DNA from: UBA4292 sp002395865
Lineage (GTDB): Bacteria > Bacillota > Clostridia > Lachnospirales > Lachnospiraceae
Direction of reading: 5' to 3'
Length of the DNA stretch: 64,000 nt
Assembly (NCBI GenBank): GCA_946533395.1
Contig: CAMNBU010000007.1
Location: 1 to 64,000, forward strand
Under the pieces are notes generated by a model, which saw only the letters and a program-made list of their open reading frames with translations, was not told where the DNA came from and did not search any database. Made by a program: the position numbers and the translations under genes. Below, in pieces: positions 17,355-25,221 of the stretch; position 1 is the first letter of the stretch, and the number at the start of each line of letters is the position of its first letter.

Positions 17355-18761
17355 CTATTTAATACCGAAAAACTCCAGTATGTCGAAGCATCTGACATTC
17401 GTCCACATCCTGTTGATGCGGGTGTTGTCCTCCTCAGGGAAGCAGGCCATTACCACGCTTCTCTCCATGACCGAATGCGGCGGGTACTGCGCATACAGTT
17501 GCCGCCTCGTCTGACTCTCGGGACAGGTGATCACATAATCCTCCCACTCCTCCTCATCGTCCGAGAAGAAATAGCCGATCTCGTAATCCACCACATCCTC
17601 CTCGTCCTCCTCGGCTGAGTAGTTCCAGTCCGCGTAAAGGAATATGGTCTCGTCGTCACCGCCGGATATTACCGAGGTGTAACCGATGTAGTACATGTTC
17701 CTCACGGCATTTTCAGGCTTGGATACGAAGTTTACGAAGGCCTCGGCCGCATGGCGCTTTCTCGCGTCCTGCGAGATACCGCTCTTAAGCATTACCCAGC
17801 CGTCGAACCACATATTCGTGCCCTCCTCGGGGCATGAATAGCACAGCTCGTAGTCGTCCTCCTCGGCCTGATCCAGTGTATACACCGCGTCGCCGGACCA
17901 CTGCTGGTTCGCGATGACCTTGCCGGTGACCATATCGGCCTTACCGGAATCGGTCTCAAATGAGTACGCGTTCTTCCTTATGGCTGAAAGGATATCCTCC
18001 ACCTTCTCCACTGTGGCAGAATCGGTGCGGTTCAACACCTCGGTGAGCTTCTCCAGATAGTCGTCGGAGCTTAAAAACTCCTCCGAAGTGATCTCATCAT
18101 AGTAGCAAAGAGCAGCTGCGGCGAAATACGCGTCCCTGACACTGTCCTTTACCGTCATCCTCTTGAAATGATCTTCATCAAGGAAGAGCTTCCATGTGGA
18201 CGCCTCCTCCTCGGTTATCTCCTCTGGATTATATACGATTCCGAGAGTTCCCCACATGTAGCCCGCGGCATATTTTGCGATGCTCTCACCCTCGAAATTC
18301 AACTCCTCGAAGGTATTCCTTATAAAGGGCGAGAGTCCCCTCGCATAGTAGTTCTCCTCTATCGTATCGTCCTTAAATTCCTCTGAGTAAGGCAGGAGCA
18401 TGTCCTCCCTCATCATCTTCATGATCATGTACTCCGAGGGACAAACCAGATCGTACACATCGCCTATGGTTATCTGATTGTAGAGCTCCTCATTCGTACC
18501 GAAGGTGGAATATTCCACCTTAACAATCAGGCCGTAGGTCTCGTAATACCAGTTCTCGAAATCCTCTACAAGCGAGTTCTCTCCGAATATCACGAGATCG
18601 TCGTCTAAGTCAATGGCCTCGTCATCGCCCCAGCCGCCGAGATCTATATACTCCTCCCAGTTCGATATGCGGAGTACAACATCCTCGGAATCCTTCTGTG
18701 AGCAGCCGCTAAGAAGCCCTGCCAGAGCCGCCGCGGCGATCAAAAGCTTACCTCTCTTCAT
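17355..18761 (-). CDS. potD: Spermidine/putrescine-binding lipoprotein
   Basis: Extracytoplasmic polyamine-binding protein delivering substrate to PotBC. 468 residues: lipoprotein signal with lipobox LLSGC (Cys about 20), then the PotD-type start of the mature domain (LRISNWEEYID), YSTFGTNEELYNQI, DLVCPSEYMI, and a typical bilobed periplasmic-binding fold. It is about 120 residues longer than E. coli PotD because of acidic insertions (DLDDDLVIFGENS near residue 55 and an Asp/Glu-rich stretch near 400). ATG 18761 overlaps the end of potC by 14 bp. It is last in the order potA-B-C-D, then a terminator. Confidence 0.88.
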   Translation of the reverse strand: MKRGKLLIAAAALAGLLSGCSQKDSEDVVLRISNWEEYIDLGGWGDDEAIDLDDDLVIFGENSLVEDFENWYYETYGLIVKVEYSTFGTNEELYNQITIGDVYDLVCPSEYMIMKMMREDMLLPYSEEFKDDTIEENYYARGLSPFIRNTFEELNFEGESIAKYAAGYMWGTLGIVYNPEEITEEEASTWKLFLDEDHFKRMTVKDSVRDAYFAAAALCYYDEITSEEFLSSDDYLEKLTEVLNRTDSATVEKVEDILSAIRKNAYSFETDSGKADMVTGKVIANQQWSGDAVYTLDQAEEDDYELCYSCPEEGTNMWFDGWVMLKSGISQDARKRHAAEAFVNFVSKPENAVRNMYYIGYTSVISGGDDETIFLYADWNYSAEEDEEDVVDYEIGYFFSDDEEEWEDYVITCPESQTRRQLYAQYPPHSVMERSVVMACFPEEDNTRINRMWTNVRCFDILEFFGIK

Positions 18762-19536
18762 CCGACTTCCCTCCGATATTTGATATTACAACGACAGCGA
18801 TAACGATCACGAATATTATCGCGGACAGAGCCCACAGGGCCGTCTTGATATTGGTCTGCGCGCCTCTGGTCGCATTTACGACATAGGTCGAAATGGTATC
18901 GAAGGTCGCGGGCTTCGTATATGTCGTGATGAAATAGTCGTCAAGTGACAGCGTGACAGCAGTCATGAAGCCGCTCACGATACCGGGCATGATCTGCGGG
19001 ATCGTGATCTTGAAAAGCGCCTTCATGGGCGTGCAGCCCAGATCCAGTCCCGCCTCGTAAAGAGCGGGGTCCATCTGCTTGAGCCTCGGCATTACAGACA
19101 GGTACACAAAGGGCGTGCACAGAGCCGTCTGGCCTATGAGAAGCGTCAGAAATGTGGACTTGTCGATATGAAATACCACTATAAACAGGATGCACACCGA
19201 AAAACCGGTCACTACATCCGCATTTACTATGGGTATCTCGTTCGTGAACTCGAGAAAGCCTCTCACGCCCTTGCGCGAATAGAAGGCTCCGATAGCTCCC
19301 ATGGTGCCGAGAAGTGTGGAGATGACCGCAACGGCAGCCGCCAGAAGCAGCGTGCCCTTCATCATATCGATGAGTGCCTCCTCGGTAAACAGCGTGACAT
19401 AATTATCCAGCGAGAAGTTCCTCACCGAGCCGATCATGGTGCTGTCGGTAAAGCTGTAGAACGCAAGTATAAGGATCGGCAGGTAGAGAAATGCCAGTAC
19501 CAGCCATATCCAGAAGTGCTGTAAAGCCTTTCTCAT
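18748..19536 (-). CDS. potC: Spermidine/putrescine ABC transporter permease PotC
   Basis: 262 residues, six helices. N-terminal WIWLVLAFLYLPILILAFYSF and the EAA loop (YEAGLDLGCTPMKALFKITIPQIMPGI, here cited as positions about 165-190) that docks on PotA are characteristic. ATG 19536 follows AAGGAGGTAGG; the gene starts three bases after the potB stop region. Forms the channel with PotB. Confidence 0.9.
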   Translation of the reverse strand: MRKALQHFWIWLVLAFLYLPILILAFYSFTDSTMIGSVRNFSLDNYVTLFTEEALIDMMKGTLLLAAAVAVISTLLGTMGAIGAFYSRKGVRGFLEFTNEIPIVNADVVTGFSVCILFIVVFHIDKSTFLTLLIGQTALCTPFVYLSVMPRLKQMDPALYEAGLDLGCTPMKALFKITIPQIMPGIVSGFMTAVTLSLDDYFITTYTKPATFDTISTYVVNATRGAQTNIKTALWALSAIIFVIVIAVVVISNIGGKSDEER

Positions 19537-19539
19537 CGC

Positions 19540-20328
19540 CTACCTCCTTCCTGTCTCGTCCGTGGACATGAGACGATCTGTGATGATAGTGAACAGACCG
19601 ATGAACATGAGAAGTATCGCGGAGATCAGCGAGCCGTTGTTCCAGTCGTAGGAGCTGAAATAGCTTCCGATCAGGCTTCCCATGATATAGGTGCTGTTAT
19701 ATACCATGTCGAGCACGACGTAATTGGTCATTGCCGGTAAAAATACCATGGTGATACCGCTGACGATGCCGGGTATCGTGAGGGGTATGACCACCTTGAA
19801 TACAGTCTGCCACTTGTTCGCGCCCAGATCCGCCCCTGCCTCCATGAGCGAATTGTCCAGCTTGGTAAGGCTGTTAAAAAGAGGCATGATCATAAACGGA
19901 AGAAAATCATACACCATGCAGAGTATCGTGTTGAAGAAAGGATAATATGCAAGGTTTCCCTCGAGCACGTTCAGTATCTCCTTCATGGCGGTGATACGAA
20001 GCGTGAAGTTTATCCACATGGGAAGCACGAATACCAGAAGGAAGGCGTGCTTTCTCGCGTACTCGCCCTTCGCGAGTATATAAGCCACAGGATACGCGAT
20101 GAGCAGGCAGACAGCCGTAACTATCACCGCGATGAAAAGGCTGTAGAGCAGTGTTCCGACTGTCTTGCTGCTCTGAAAAAAGTTTACCAGATTGTCAAAG
20201 GAAACGTGACCCGACCCGTCCGTGAAGCCGTAGTACAGTATTACCAGCAGGGGAAATACCACAAACAGCACCATGAACAATGCGTAGGGCAGAGCCAGCA
20301 TCTTCCGGTCAAAGATTTTAATTTTCAT
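19540..20328 (-). CDS. potB: Spermidine/putrescine ABC transporter permease PotB
   Basis: 262 residues, six helices. The first helix (YALFMVLFVVFPLLVILYY) and a downstream EAA loop with MEAGADLGANKWQTVFK (about residues 165-181) identify a PotB-type permease. It begins 8 nt after the potA stop. With PotC it makes the membrane pore of the polyamine importer. Confidence 0.9.
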   Translation of the reverse strand: MKIKIFDRKMLALPYALFMVLFVVFPLLVILYYGFTDGSGHVSFDNLVNFFQSSKTVGTLLYSLFIAVIVTAVCLLIAYPVAYILAKGEYARKHAFLLVFVLPMWINFTLRITAMKEILNVLEGNLAYYPFFNTILCMVYDFLPFMIMPLFNSLTKLDNSLMEAGADLGANKWQTVFKVVIPLTIPGIVSGITMVFLPAMTNYVVLDMVYNSTYIMGSLIGSYFSSYDWNNGSLISAILLMFIGLFTIITDRLMSTDETGRR

Positions 20329-20336
20329 TACACACC

Positions 20337-21788
20337 TCAGCTCTTAAGAAACGACATCTTGATCTTGTCCTGCGGTATTATGAGGCTGACGGTATCGTCC
20401 TGGTTCCACAGGTCCTCATCATCCGCAACATAGTCCTCCTCGGACTTGCTTCTTATGGTGTAGCTGTAATGGTCGCCTATGTAGTAGAAGGAAATGATCT
20501 GGCCTACCACGATACCCTCTTCCAGGTCATCCGAAAGCTGCGCATCCTCGGGATCGAAGAAGGCAACGATATCGATGCCCTCGGTATTTATCTCAGAACC
20601 TGAAGCGCTCACGAGCCTTCCGCCGTCGACCTTGGCATCCGGATAGAGCTTCTTGTAGTCCACATAGGTGTCGATATCCGCGAATTCGATGTGCAGACCC
20701 TTCTCCGCGTCAAAGCCGAGAGTCTTGCCCACATAGTGGTTGATCGTATTGTCGTAGGGTATGATGTGGATGTTGTCAGGCACCACCAAAAGTCCCACCG
20801 TGGAACCCTCTCTCAGATACTTCGTGGTGTGAACCTCCATCTCGAAAGCGCCGCACTGAACGAAGGTGACATAGAAGGTCCCCTTGAAATCCGTGCTTGT
20901 AACGGTACCTGTTAGCTGCCCCTTGCCGGGCTCGACCACCTCGACATCCTCCGGCCTGATGACCGCGTCGATCTTCGTGCCCTTCTCGAAATCGTCCACA
21001 CACTCGAACACCGCGTCCGCGAATCTCGCCTGATGATATGCAGCCATAGTGCCGTTGAAGATATTGCTCTCACCGATGAAGTCGGCCACGAATACATTGG
21101 CGGGCTCGTTGTATATCTCCTCGGGTGTGCCCACCTGCTGGATGTCGCCATCCGCAAGCACCACGACCTTGTCAGACATGGTGAGGGCCTCCTCCTGGTC
21201 GTGAGTTACGAATATAAATGTGATGCCGAGCTTTTTGTGCATGTTTTTGAGCTCGAGCTGCATCTCCTTGCGCATCTTGTAATCAAGCGCCGACAGGGGC
21301 TCGTCGAGAAGAAGCACCTCGGGCTTGTTTACGATAGCTCTTGCGATCGCGATACGCTGCTGCTGGCCGCCCGAAAGCGTAGAGATGTCCCTCTTCTCGA
21401 AGCCCTCGAGGTCAACTATCTCAAGCGCCTCCTTGACCTTTGCTACCATCTCGAGCTTACTCATCTTCTTGAGCTTGAGACCGAAGGCAATGTTATCATA
21501 CACATTCAGGTGCGGAAAGAGCGCGTACTTCTGGAACACCGTATTGATCGGTCTCTGGTACGGCGGAAGCGGACTGATATCCTTGCCGTTTAAGTTTATC
21601 TGGCCCTCTGTGGGTGTGTCGAAGCCTCCGATCATCCTGAGGATCGTTGTCTTGCCGCAGCCTGAGGGTCCGAGCAATGTTACGAATTCACCCCTTTTGA
21701 TCTCGCGATTGACATTCTCGATGACATTTGTCTTCCCGTCATAGGACTTCCTGACGTTTTTCAGTTCGATGATGGTGTCTCTTTTCAT
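20337..21788 (-). CDS. potA: Spermidine/putrescine ABC transporter ATPase with long C-terminal extension
   Basis: ATP-hydrolysing subunit of the polyamine importer. Walker A GPSGCGKTT (about 38-46), Q-loop VFQKYALFPH, signature LSGGQQQR (about 137), Walker B VLLLDEPLSALD, switch THDQEEAL. The C-terminal half contains TOBE-type beta strands (VIRPEDVEVV) but is about 240 residues instead of about 130, so the protein is 483 long against about 375 in E. coli. The additional acidic part (about 370-470) may be a second sensing domain. AAGGA precedes the start. First gene of potABCD, behind a structured leader with a terminator-like hairpin (21820-21848). Confidence 0.9.
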   Translation of the reverse strand: MKRDTIIELKNVRKSYDGKTNVIENVNREIKRGEFVTLLGPSGCGKTTILRMIGGFDTPTEGQINLNGKDISPLPPYQRPINTVFQKYALFPHLNVYDNIAFGLKLKKMSKLEMVAKVKEALEIVDLEGFEKRDISTLSGGQQQRIAIARAIVNKPEVLLLDEPLSALDYKMRKEMQLELKNMHKKLGITFIFVTHDQEEALTMSDKVVVLADGDIQQVGTPEEIYNEPANVFVADFIGESNIFNGTMAAYHQARFADAVFECVDDFEKGTKIDAVIRPEDVEVVEPGKGQLTGTVTSTDFKGTFYVTFVQCGAFEMEVHTTKYLREGSTVGLLVVPDNIHIIPYDNTINHYVGKTLGFDAEKGLHIEFADIDTYVDYKKLYPDAKVDGGRLVSASGSEINTEGIDIVAFFDPEDAQLSDDLEEGIVVGQIISFYYIGDHYSYTIRSKSEEDYVADDEDLWNQDDTVSLIIPQDKIKMSFLKS

Positions 21789-21819
21789 GATCCTTCCTTT
21801 TCCCTTTCATGATCACAAT

Positions 21820-21848
21820 AAAAAATGGCCGCGCTAACGCGCAGCCAT
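21820..21848 (-). terminator. Terminator hairpin in front of potA (attenuator or end of leader RNA)
   Basis: 10-bp stem ATGGCTGCGC / GCGCGGCCAT (one G-U pair), loop GTTA, followed by six Ts on the minus strand. It stands about 30 bp before the potA start codon, so it must be passed for any transcription entering potABCD from upstream. Confidence 0.75.
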
Positions 21849-21965
21849 GAAATAACCTTGGATACAGTATCCGGGCATGTCCATTCAGAGTCCATATCGG
21901 AAGCGGGTCTCCCTTACCCTCCCGGGCTTACTACTCTTATTGACCTTTCATAAGTCTGCGTGACA
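21849..21965 (-). promoter_or_regulatory. Candidate structured 5' leader of potABCD (unidentified)
   Basis: About 115 bp without an ORF between the upstream T-rich stretch and the potA terminator. On the minus strand it can form CCGGG/CCCGG closing pairs around a GGGT/ACCC hairpin, plus a GGATAC/GTATCC hairpin directly before the terminator. I could not match it to a riboswitch or T-box class. Position before a polyamine operon and before a terminator makes a regulatory RNA plausible. No clear promoter was found inside. Confidence 0.4.
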
Positions 21966-22008
21966 GCAATAAAAAACAACTTATAAAATAAAAACAAGTA
22001 ATCAATAA

Positions 22009-22105
22009 GGCTGCCCGAAGGCGGCCGGCGGCTGTGGACCCGGCTGTCCGTATGGCCTCGACCCGAAAGGGTGGTCCCAGTGCCGGAAGACTTTGTATGC
22101 TTCCG
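22009..22105. ncRNA. Candidate structured RNA next to tRNA-Arg (strand unsure)
   Basis: GC-rich island in AT-rich surroundings with nested complementarity: CCGGC (22025-22029)/GCCGG (22082-22086), CTG-GGACC/GGTCC-CAG, and an inner ACCC-GAAA-GGGT hairpin on the plus strand. A 6-bp hairpin CGGAAG/CTTCCG (22084-22105) competes with the outer helix. On the minus strand the island ends in GGCCGCC-TTCG-GGCAGCC followed by a T-rich run, resembling a terminator behind tRNA-Arg. No ORF. No known RNA family recognised. The remainder of 21966-22008 is A/T-rich with no feature. Confidence 0.35.
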
Positions 22106-22119
22106 TATTATGTTTTAAA

Positions 22120-22191
22120 CGTTCCCTGCGAGAATCGAACTCACAACTAGTGCTTAGGAGGCGCTTGTTATATCCATTTAACTAAGGGAAC
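22120..22191 (-). tRNA. tRNA-Arg (anticodon CCT)
   Basis: Full cloverleaf on the minus strand: acceptor GTTCCCT/AGGGAAC, D-arm GTTA/TAAC, anticodon stem with loop CTCCTAA (anticodon CCT, reads AGG), T-arm GTGAG-TTCGATT-CTCGC. There is one C-A mismatch in the anticodon stem. Discriminator G at 22120; CCA is not encoded. Strong promoter just upstream. Confidence 0.92.
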
Positions 22192-22217
22192 AATGGTGCC
22201 GAATAAAGCACCACGAC

Positions 22218-22246
22218 ATAATAACATCAAAAACCGTATATGTCAA
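22218..22246 (-). promoter_or_regulatory. Promoter of tRNA-Arg (and perhaps of potABCD by read-through)
   Basis: Perfect TTGACA, 17-bp spacer, TATTAT with TGT before the -10, on the minus strand. A TGGTGC/GCACCA hairpin (22194-22213) lies between it and the tRNA 5' end. Confidence 0.8.
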
Positions 22247-22248
22247 AC

Positions 22249-22266
22249 AGATTTTTTAAAAAATCT
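22249..22266 (-). terminator. Weak A/T terminator-like palindrome
   Basis: AGATTTT TTAA AAAATCT palindrome after the HAD gene and abutting the tRNA promoter. It is entirely A/T apart from the ends, so efficiency is doubtful. Confidence 0.3.
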
Positions 22267-22287
22267 CACCAAAAATTCGATCCTTTG

Positions 22288-23415
22288 TTACTTTTTTCTC
22301 GTCACACCGTCACCGTATATGGTCGTCCAGTCATTCTTCATGGAAACGGCTATCCATCCCTCGTCGGCGCAGAGCTTCACCATCTTCTCGGCCTTCTCCA
22401 CGTTGCCGTTCTCGCGCTCCGTATCGTCGCAGCAGAGCATGAATGCAAGGCTCCTGTAGCGGTTCTCGTCGCAGGTGAATTCAGCCATGCTCGAATCACC
22501 CGTGCTGTTACCGAATGAGAGCACAGGCTGCTGGCCGATCTCCTGCATGATGACCGTGACCTTGTTCATCTTCAGGTTCTTTATCATGAAATCACCGCCG
22601 AGCACCAGATCGTCCTCTCCCACGTATGTGTACTCGAGTCCGTCCTTCTCCCCCTGATGGGTGGCCACGAGAGACTCATCCGAACCGATCATCTGTGAGA
22701 GCGGAATATTCACCTTGCCCTCGGCATACCCTCTGACGATCAGCCTGTCGGTTCCGCTGACGATGTACACTCTGAAATCGTTTGCCTGCAGATAGTCGAT
22801 GACCTGGAGCATGGGCTTGTAGAAAGCATCGCCCTTAGTCATGCCCTCGTAGCCCTCTGCGGGAGTATCCCTGTATGCCTTCACGTAGGCATCGAACTCC
22901 TTAAGAGTCATTCCGGCAAATGCACTCGCAACGCCCTGTCCGTGGTCATTGTCCATGCCTGCGGGGTATTTGCCCGTAGCAATGTAGTCGCGTATCCTGT
23001 CGGCGACCTCGAGCTCGAACTCACCGGCCTGATAATTCGGATCCTCCGTGACCCTGTGCATAAAGAGCATGTGGTCGAAATATATCGGGTCGGTCTCGCA
23101 GCACAGCGTACCGTCCATATCAAACACGGCTATCCTGTCCTCTGGCGGTATATAATCCGCGTTATTCTTATCCGTTATGGCATTTATATACGAGATAAGC
23201 GCCTGCTTTGATGTGCTGCCCTGCGTCCAGAGGCTTAACGGATCGCCTGAGGCAGCCTTGTTCTCCTTCGCAGGCTCATTCGTATCCTTATTCGCAAGCA
23301 TGACTGCGAACAGGACGCATACTACCGCCAGCAGAAGGATGGCTGTTATCGCCACGGCCTTCCAGACGTTTTTCTGTGTATTCTCTGTGCTTTGATCTTT
23401 GATCTCTTCTTCCAT
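22288..23415 (-). CDS. Membrane-anchored, extracytoplasmic HAD phosphatase
   Basis: 375 residues. A cytoplasmic acidic N-terminus is followed by one strongly hydrophobic helix (AVAITAILLLAVVCVLFAVML, cited as about residues 20-40) and then, outside the cell by the positive-inside pattern, a linker and a HAD domain: motif I VFDMDGTL (about 98), motif II IVSGTDR (about 215), motif IV FGNSTGDSSM near 310, resembling phosphoserine-phosphatase-type HADs. HAD enzymes are usually cytosolic, so the anchor is notable. ATG 23415 (with AAAGGACAGGT upstream) is preferred over ATG 23439. Single gene with its own promoter about 180 bp upstream and a hairpin-rich leader. Substrate unknown. Confidence 0.8.
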   Translation of the reverse strand: MEEEIKDQSTENTQKNVWKAVAITAILLLAVVCVLFAVMLANKDTNEPAKENKAASGDPLSLWTQGSTSKQALISYINAITDKNNADYIPPEDRIAVFDMDGTLCCETDPIYFDHMLFMHRVTEDPNYQAGEFELEVADRIRDYIATGKYPAGMDNDHGQGVASAFAGMTLKEFDAYVKAYRDTPAEGYEGMTKGDAFYKPMLQVIDYLQANDFRVYIVSGTDRLIVRGYAEGKVNIPLSQMIGSDESLVATHQGEKDGLEYTYVGEDDLVLGGDFMIKNLKMNKVTVIMQEIGQQPVLSFGNSTGDSSMAEFTCDENRYRSLAFMLCCDDTERENGNVEKAEKMVKLCADEGWIAVSMKNDWTTIYGDGVTRKK

Positions 23416-23481
23416 GTAGACCTGTCCTTTTGCCTTCATATATCTTCAGGCATCTGTTTTGCAGCCTTGCGGCCTCGTTTT

Positions 23482-23605
23482 GTATTATACCATAATGCAT
23501 TCGCATTATGCAGCCCGTCTTCGACGGTCAGTGTTTTGCTCCGCAAAACGTACCCGACGCACAGGTGCATCGGGTAGACCCTTCGGGTCTATAAGTATTA
23601 TACCA
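23482..23605 (-). repeat. Array of five hairpins flanked by 11-bp direct repeats
   Basis: Direct repeats GTATTATACCA at 23482-23492 and 23595-23605 enclose five adjacent stem-loops: CATAATGC-ATTC-GCATTATG, CCGTC-TTC-GACGG, GTTTTGC-TCC-GCAAAAC, TACCCGA...TCGGGTA (with inner GCAC/GTGC) and AGACCC-TTC-GGGTCT. The spacing between stems is 2-5 nt. On the minus strand each repeat is a TGGTATAAT extended -10, so the array lies in the leader of the HAD gene. Confidence 0.75.
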
Positions 23606-23625
23606 CATTGCGGCCTTTTTTTCAA
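23597..23625 (-). promoter_or_regulatory. Promoter of the membrane HAD gene
   Basis: Minus strand TTGAAA, 17-bp spacer, perfect TATAAT with TGG before it (extended -10). It reads into the hairpin array. Confidence 0.7.
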
Positions 23626-23626
23626 C

Positions 23627-23656
23627 AAAAACAAGCCGGCAGTTACCCGTCGGCTT
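23627..23656 (-). terminator. Terminator after rtcB-xre
   Basis: Stem AAGCCG / CGGCTT on the minus strand, interior loop GGGTAACT region, followed by GTTTTTG. It lies just after the XRE stop codon. Confidence 0.7.
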
Positions 23657-23668
23657 ATAATGACAAAG

Positions 23669-23923
23669 CTATGCGCTTATGCGCGCAGTCATATCAGACG
23701 CCACGACTATGATGTCGTCCATGTGTACATCCAGCACTGCCGCAAGTACAAGCAGGTTGTCTATAGTGGGTAAGGCTACGCCGTGCTGCCACTTGTAGAT
23801 CGCCTGAGGCGTCGTGAAGCCGAATATGTCCTGAAGATCTCTTACTGTAAGACCTGCAGCCTGTCTCAGCCTCGTGATATTTCTGCCTGTTGCCACCATG
23901 TCTATGGTGGGTATGCTGTTCAT
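23669..23923 (-). CDS. Small XRE-family DNA-binding regulator
   Basis: 84 residues, essentially one Cro/CI helix-turn-helix: ATGRNITRLRQAAGLTVRDL, recognition part TTPQAIYKWQHG (about 38-49), then LPTIDNLLVLAAVLDVHMDDII. No effector domain. AAGGAGG precedes ATG 23923. It begins 50 bp after rtcB on the same strand, so it likely shares the rtcB transcript; a GCCCGG/CCGGGC hairpin lies in that gap. It may control the rtcB region; its operator is unknown (a palindrome at 25586-25602 is one candidate). Confidence 0.85.
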   Translation of the reverse strand: MNSIPTIDMVATGRNITRLRQAAGLTVRDLQDIFGFTTPQAIYKWQHGVALPTIDNLLVLAAVLDVHMDDIIVVASDMTARISA

Positions 23924-23973
23924 CTTGATTTCCTCCTTCCTGCCCGGTGCATCGGCTCCGGGCGGGAAGTATC

Positions 23974-25188
23974 CTACTCGGACGCCTTGAAATTGTATAC
24001 CGGCTTCATGACATCGATAACATCCACAGACTCCCTTATAACGTCGATAATATCTGCCAGACTCTTGTATGCCATCGGTGCCTCGTCCAGTGTGTTTTCA
24101 TTGACGGAGGTCGTGTATACGCCCTCCATAGCCTTTTTATACTCCTCCAGATCCAGTGAATTCTTAGCCTTCGTTCTGGACATCAGTCTTCCCGCTCCGT
24201 GCGGGGCCGAATAGTTCCAGTCCGGATTGCCCTTTCCTACAGCAAGTACGCTTCCATCCCTCATATTTATCGGAATCAGCACTTTCTCACCACTGTGGGC
24301 CGCTATCGCGCCCTTTCTCAAAATCATTTCATCTGTATTGATATAATTATGAATGGTGTGAAAGCCCTCGCTGCCTGAGAGCCCCGCTCTTTCAAGAATG
24401 ATCTCAGCCATCTTCTCCCTGCTTCTTCTCGCAAATGCCTGGCATATCACCACATCGTGGAGATAATCCTCCAGATATCTGCCCGAAAGATAGCAAAGAT
24501 CCTCCGGCATACTGGTCTCACTCTCATAGACCTGATAATGAAGCTGCTTCAGAGCTGCCTCTATCTCGGACTTTCTGCCCTGCTCCTTGTAGGTCCTTAT
24601 GATCTCATCGCGCTTTTCGAAGTATTCTCCGTAGCCGCGGTTGAGATCGATCGCGAGCTTCTGATAGTGCTCCGCCACCTGTTTTCCGAGATTTCTCGAA
24701 CCCGAATGAATGATCAGGTAATGTGTTCCGTCACATGCCACATCTATCTCGATAAAGTGGTTGCCGCCGCCTAAAGTTCCCAAGGATCTCTCCAGACGTC
24801 TCGCGTCCTTTAACTCCCTGTAACACTTAAGGCCTGTCAGATCGAACTTCTCCTGACGGCCCTCCCACACATTCATGCCCGAAGGTATGAAATGAGCGGC
24901 CTCATCCACCTTTTCAAAATCCACCGCTCCCTTTCCGAGAGTGATAGTGTACATACCGCAGCCGATATCGACGCCGACCACATTCGGAACGGCCTTGTCG
25001 GTTATCGTCATGGTCGTTCCTATGGTGCAGCCCTTGCCCGAATGCACATCAGGCATGATTCTGATCTTCGAGCCCTGCGTCATGGGATAATCACACATGC
25101 GCCTGATCTGCTCCACCGCCTCGTCCTCTATCACACGTGCGTAGCAGATCGCTGTATTCACTTTTCCTTTGATCTCCATAAGATCCAT
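23974..25188 (-). CDS. rtcB: RNA ligase RtcB (3'-phosphate to 5'-OH joining)
   Basis: GTP- and Mn-dependent ligase joining RNA 2',3'-cyclic phosphate or 3'-phosphate ends to 5'-OH ends, used for tRNA/rRNA repair. The 404 residues carry all family motifs: DVHSGKGCTIGTT (about 50), VGVDIGCGM (about 74), LGGGNHFIEI (about 138), HSGSRNLGK (about 160), AHSGEKVLIPINMRDG (about 300) and SAPHGAGRLMSR with the guanylate-accepting His (about 330). This is the shorter bacterial type. The start ATG 25188 follows GAGGTG; an upstream extension to 25230 enters the terminator zone and is rejected. The neighbourhood holds further RNA-repair genes. Transcription must come through the terminator at 25222-25268. 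Confidence 0.95.
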   Translation of the reverse strand: MDLMEIKGKVNTAICYARVIEDEAVEQIRRMCDYPMTQGSKIRIMPDVHSGKGCTIGTTMTITDKAVPNVVGVDIGCGMYTITLGKGAVDFEKVDEAAHFIPSGMNVWEGRQEKFDLTGLKCYRELKDARRLERSLGTLGGGNHFIEIDVACDGTHYLIIHSGSRNLGKQVAEHYQKLAIDLNRGYGEYFEKRDEIIRTYKEQGRKSEIEAALKQLHYQVYESETSMPEDLCYLSGRYLEDYLHDVVICQAFARRSREKMAEIILERAGLSGSEGFHTIHNYINTDEMILRKGAIAAHSGEKVLIPINMRDGSVLAVGKGNPDWNYSAPHGAGRLMSRTKAKNSLDLEEYKKAMEGVYTTSVNENTLDEAPMAYKSLADIIDVIRESVDVIDVMKPVYNFKASE

Positions 25189-25221
25189 GCCATTCACCTC
25201 TTTTACTATGCATAATTCGCA

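Noticed and set aside
21849..21965. Guanidine-I (ykkC) riboswitch, because of an AAGCCCGGGAGG stretch
   Set aside because: The other conserved segments of that class (CTAGGGTTCCG and GGTCCGAGAG) are absent.
22061..22080. Resemblance of plus-strand AAAGGGTGGTCCCA to a T-box antiterminator
   Set aside because: The T-box consensus has TGGNACCGCG; here the key bases differ, no specifier stem is present, and no gene follows on the plus strand.
23459..23773. Plus-strand ORF of 104 codons across the hairpin array
   Set aside because: Formed by the repeats themselves, no ribosome binding site, and it runs over the terminator and 3' end of xre.
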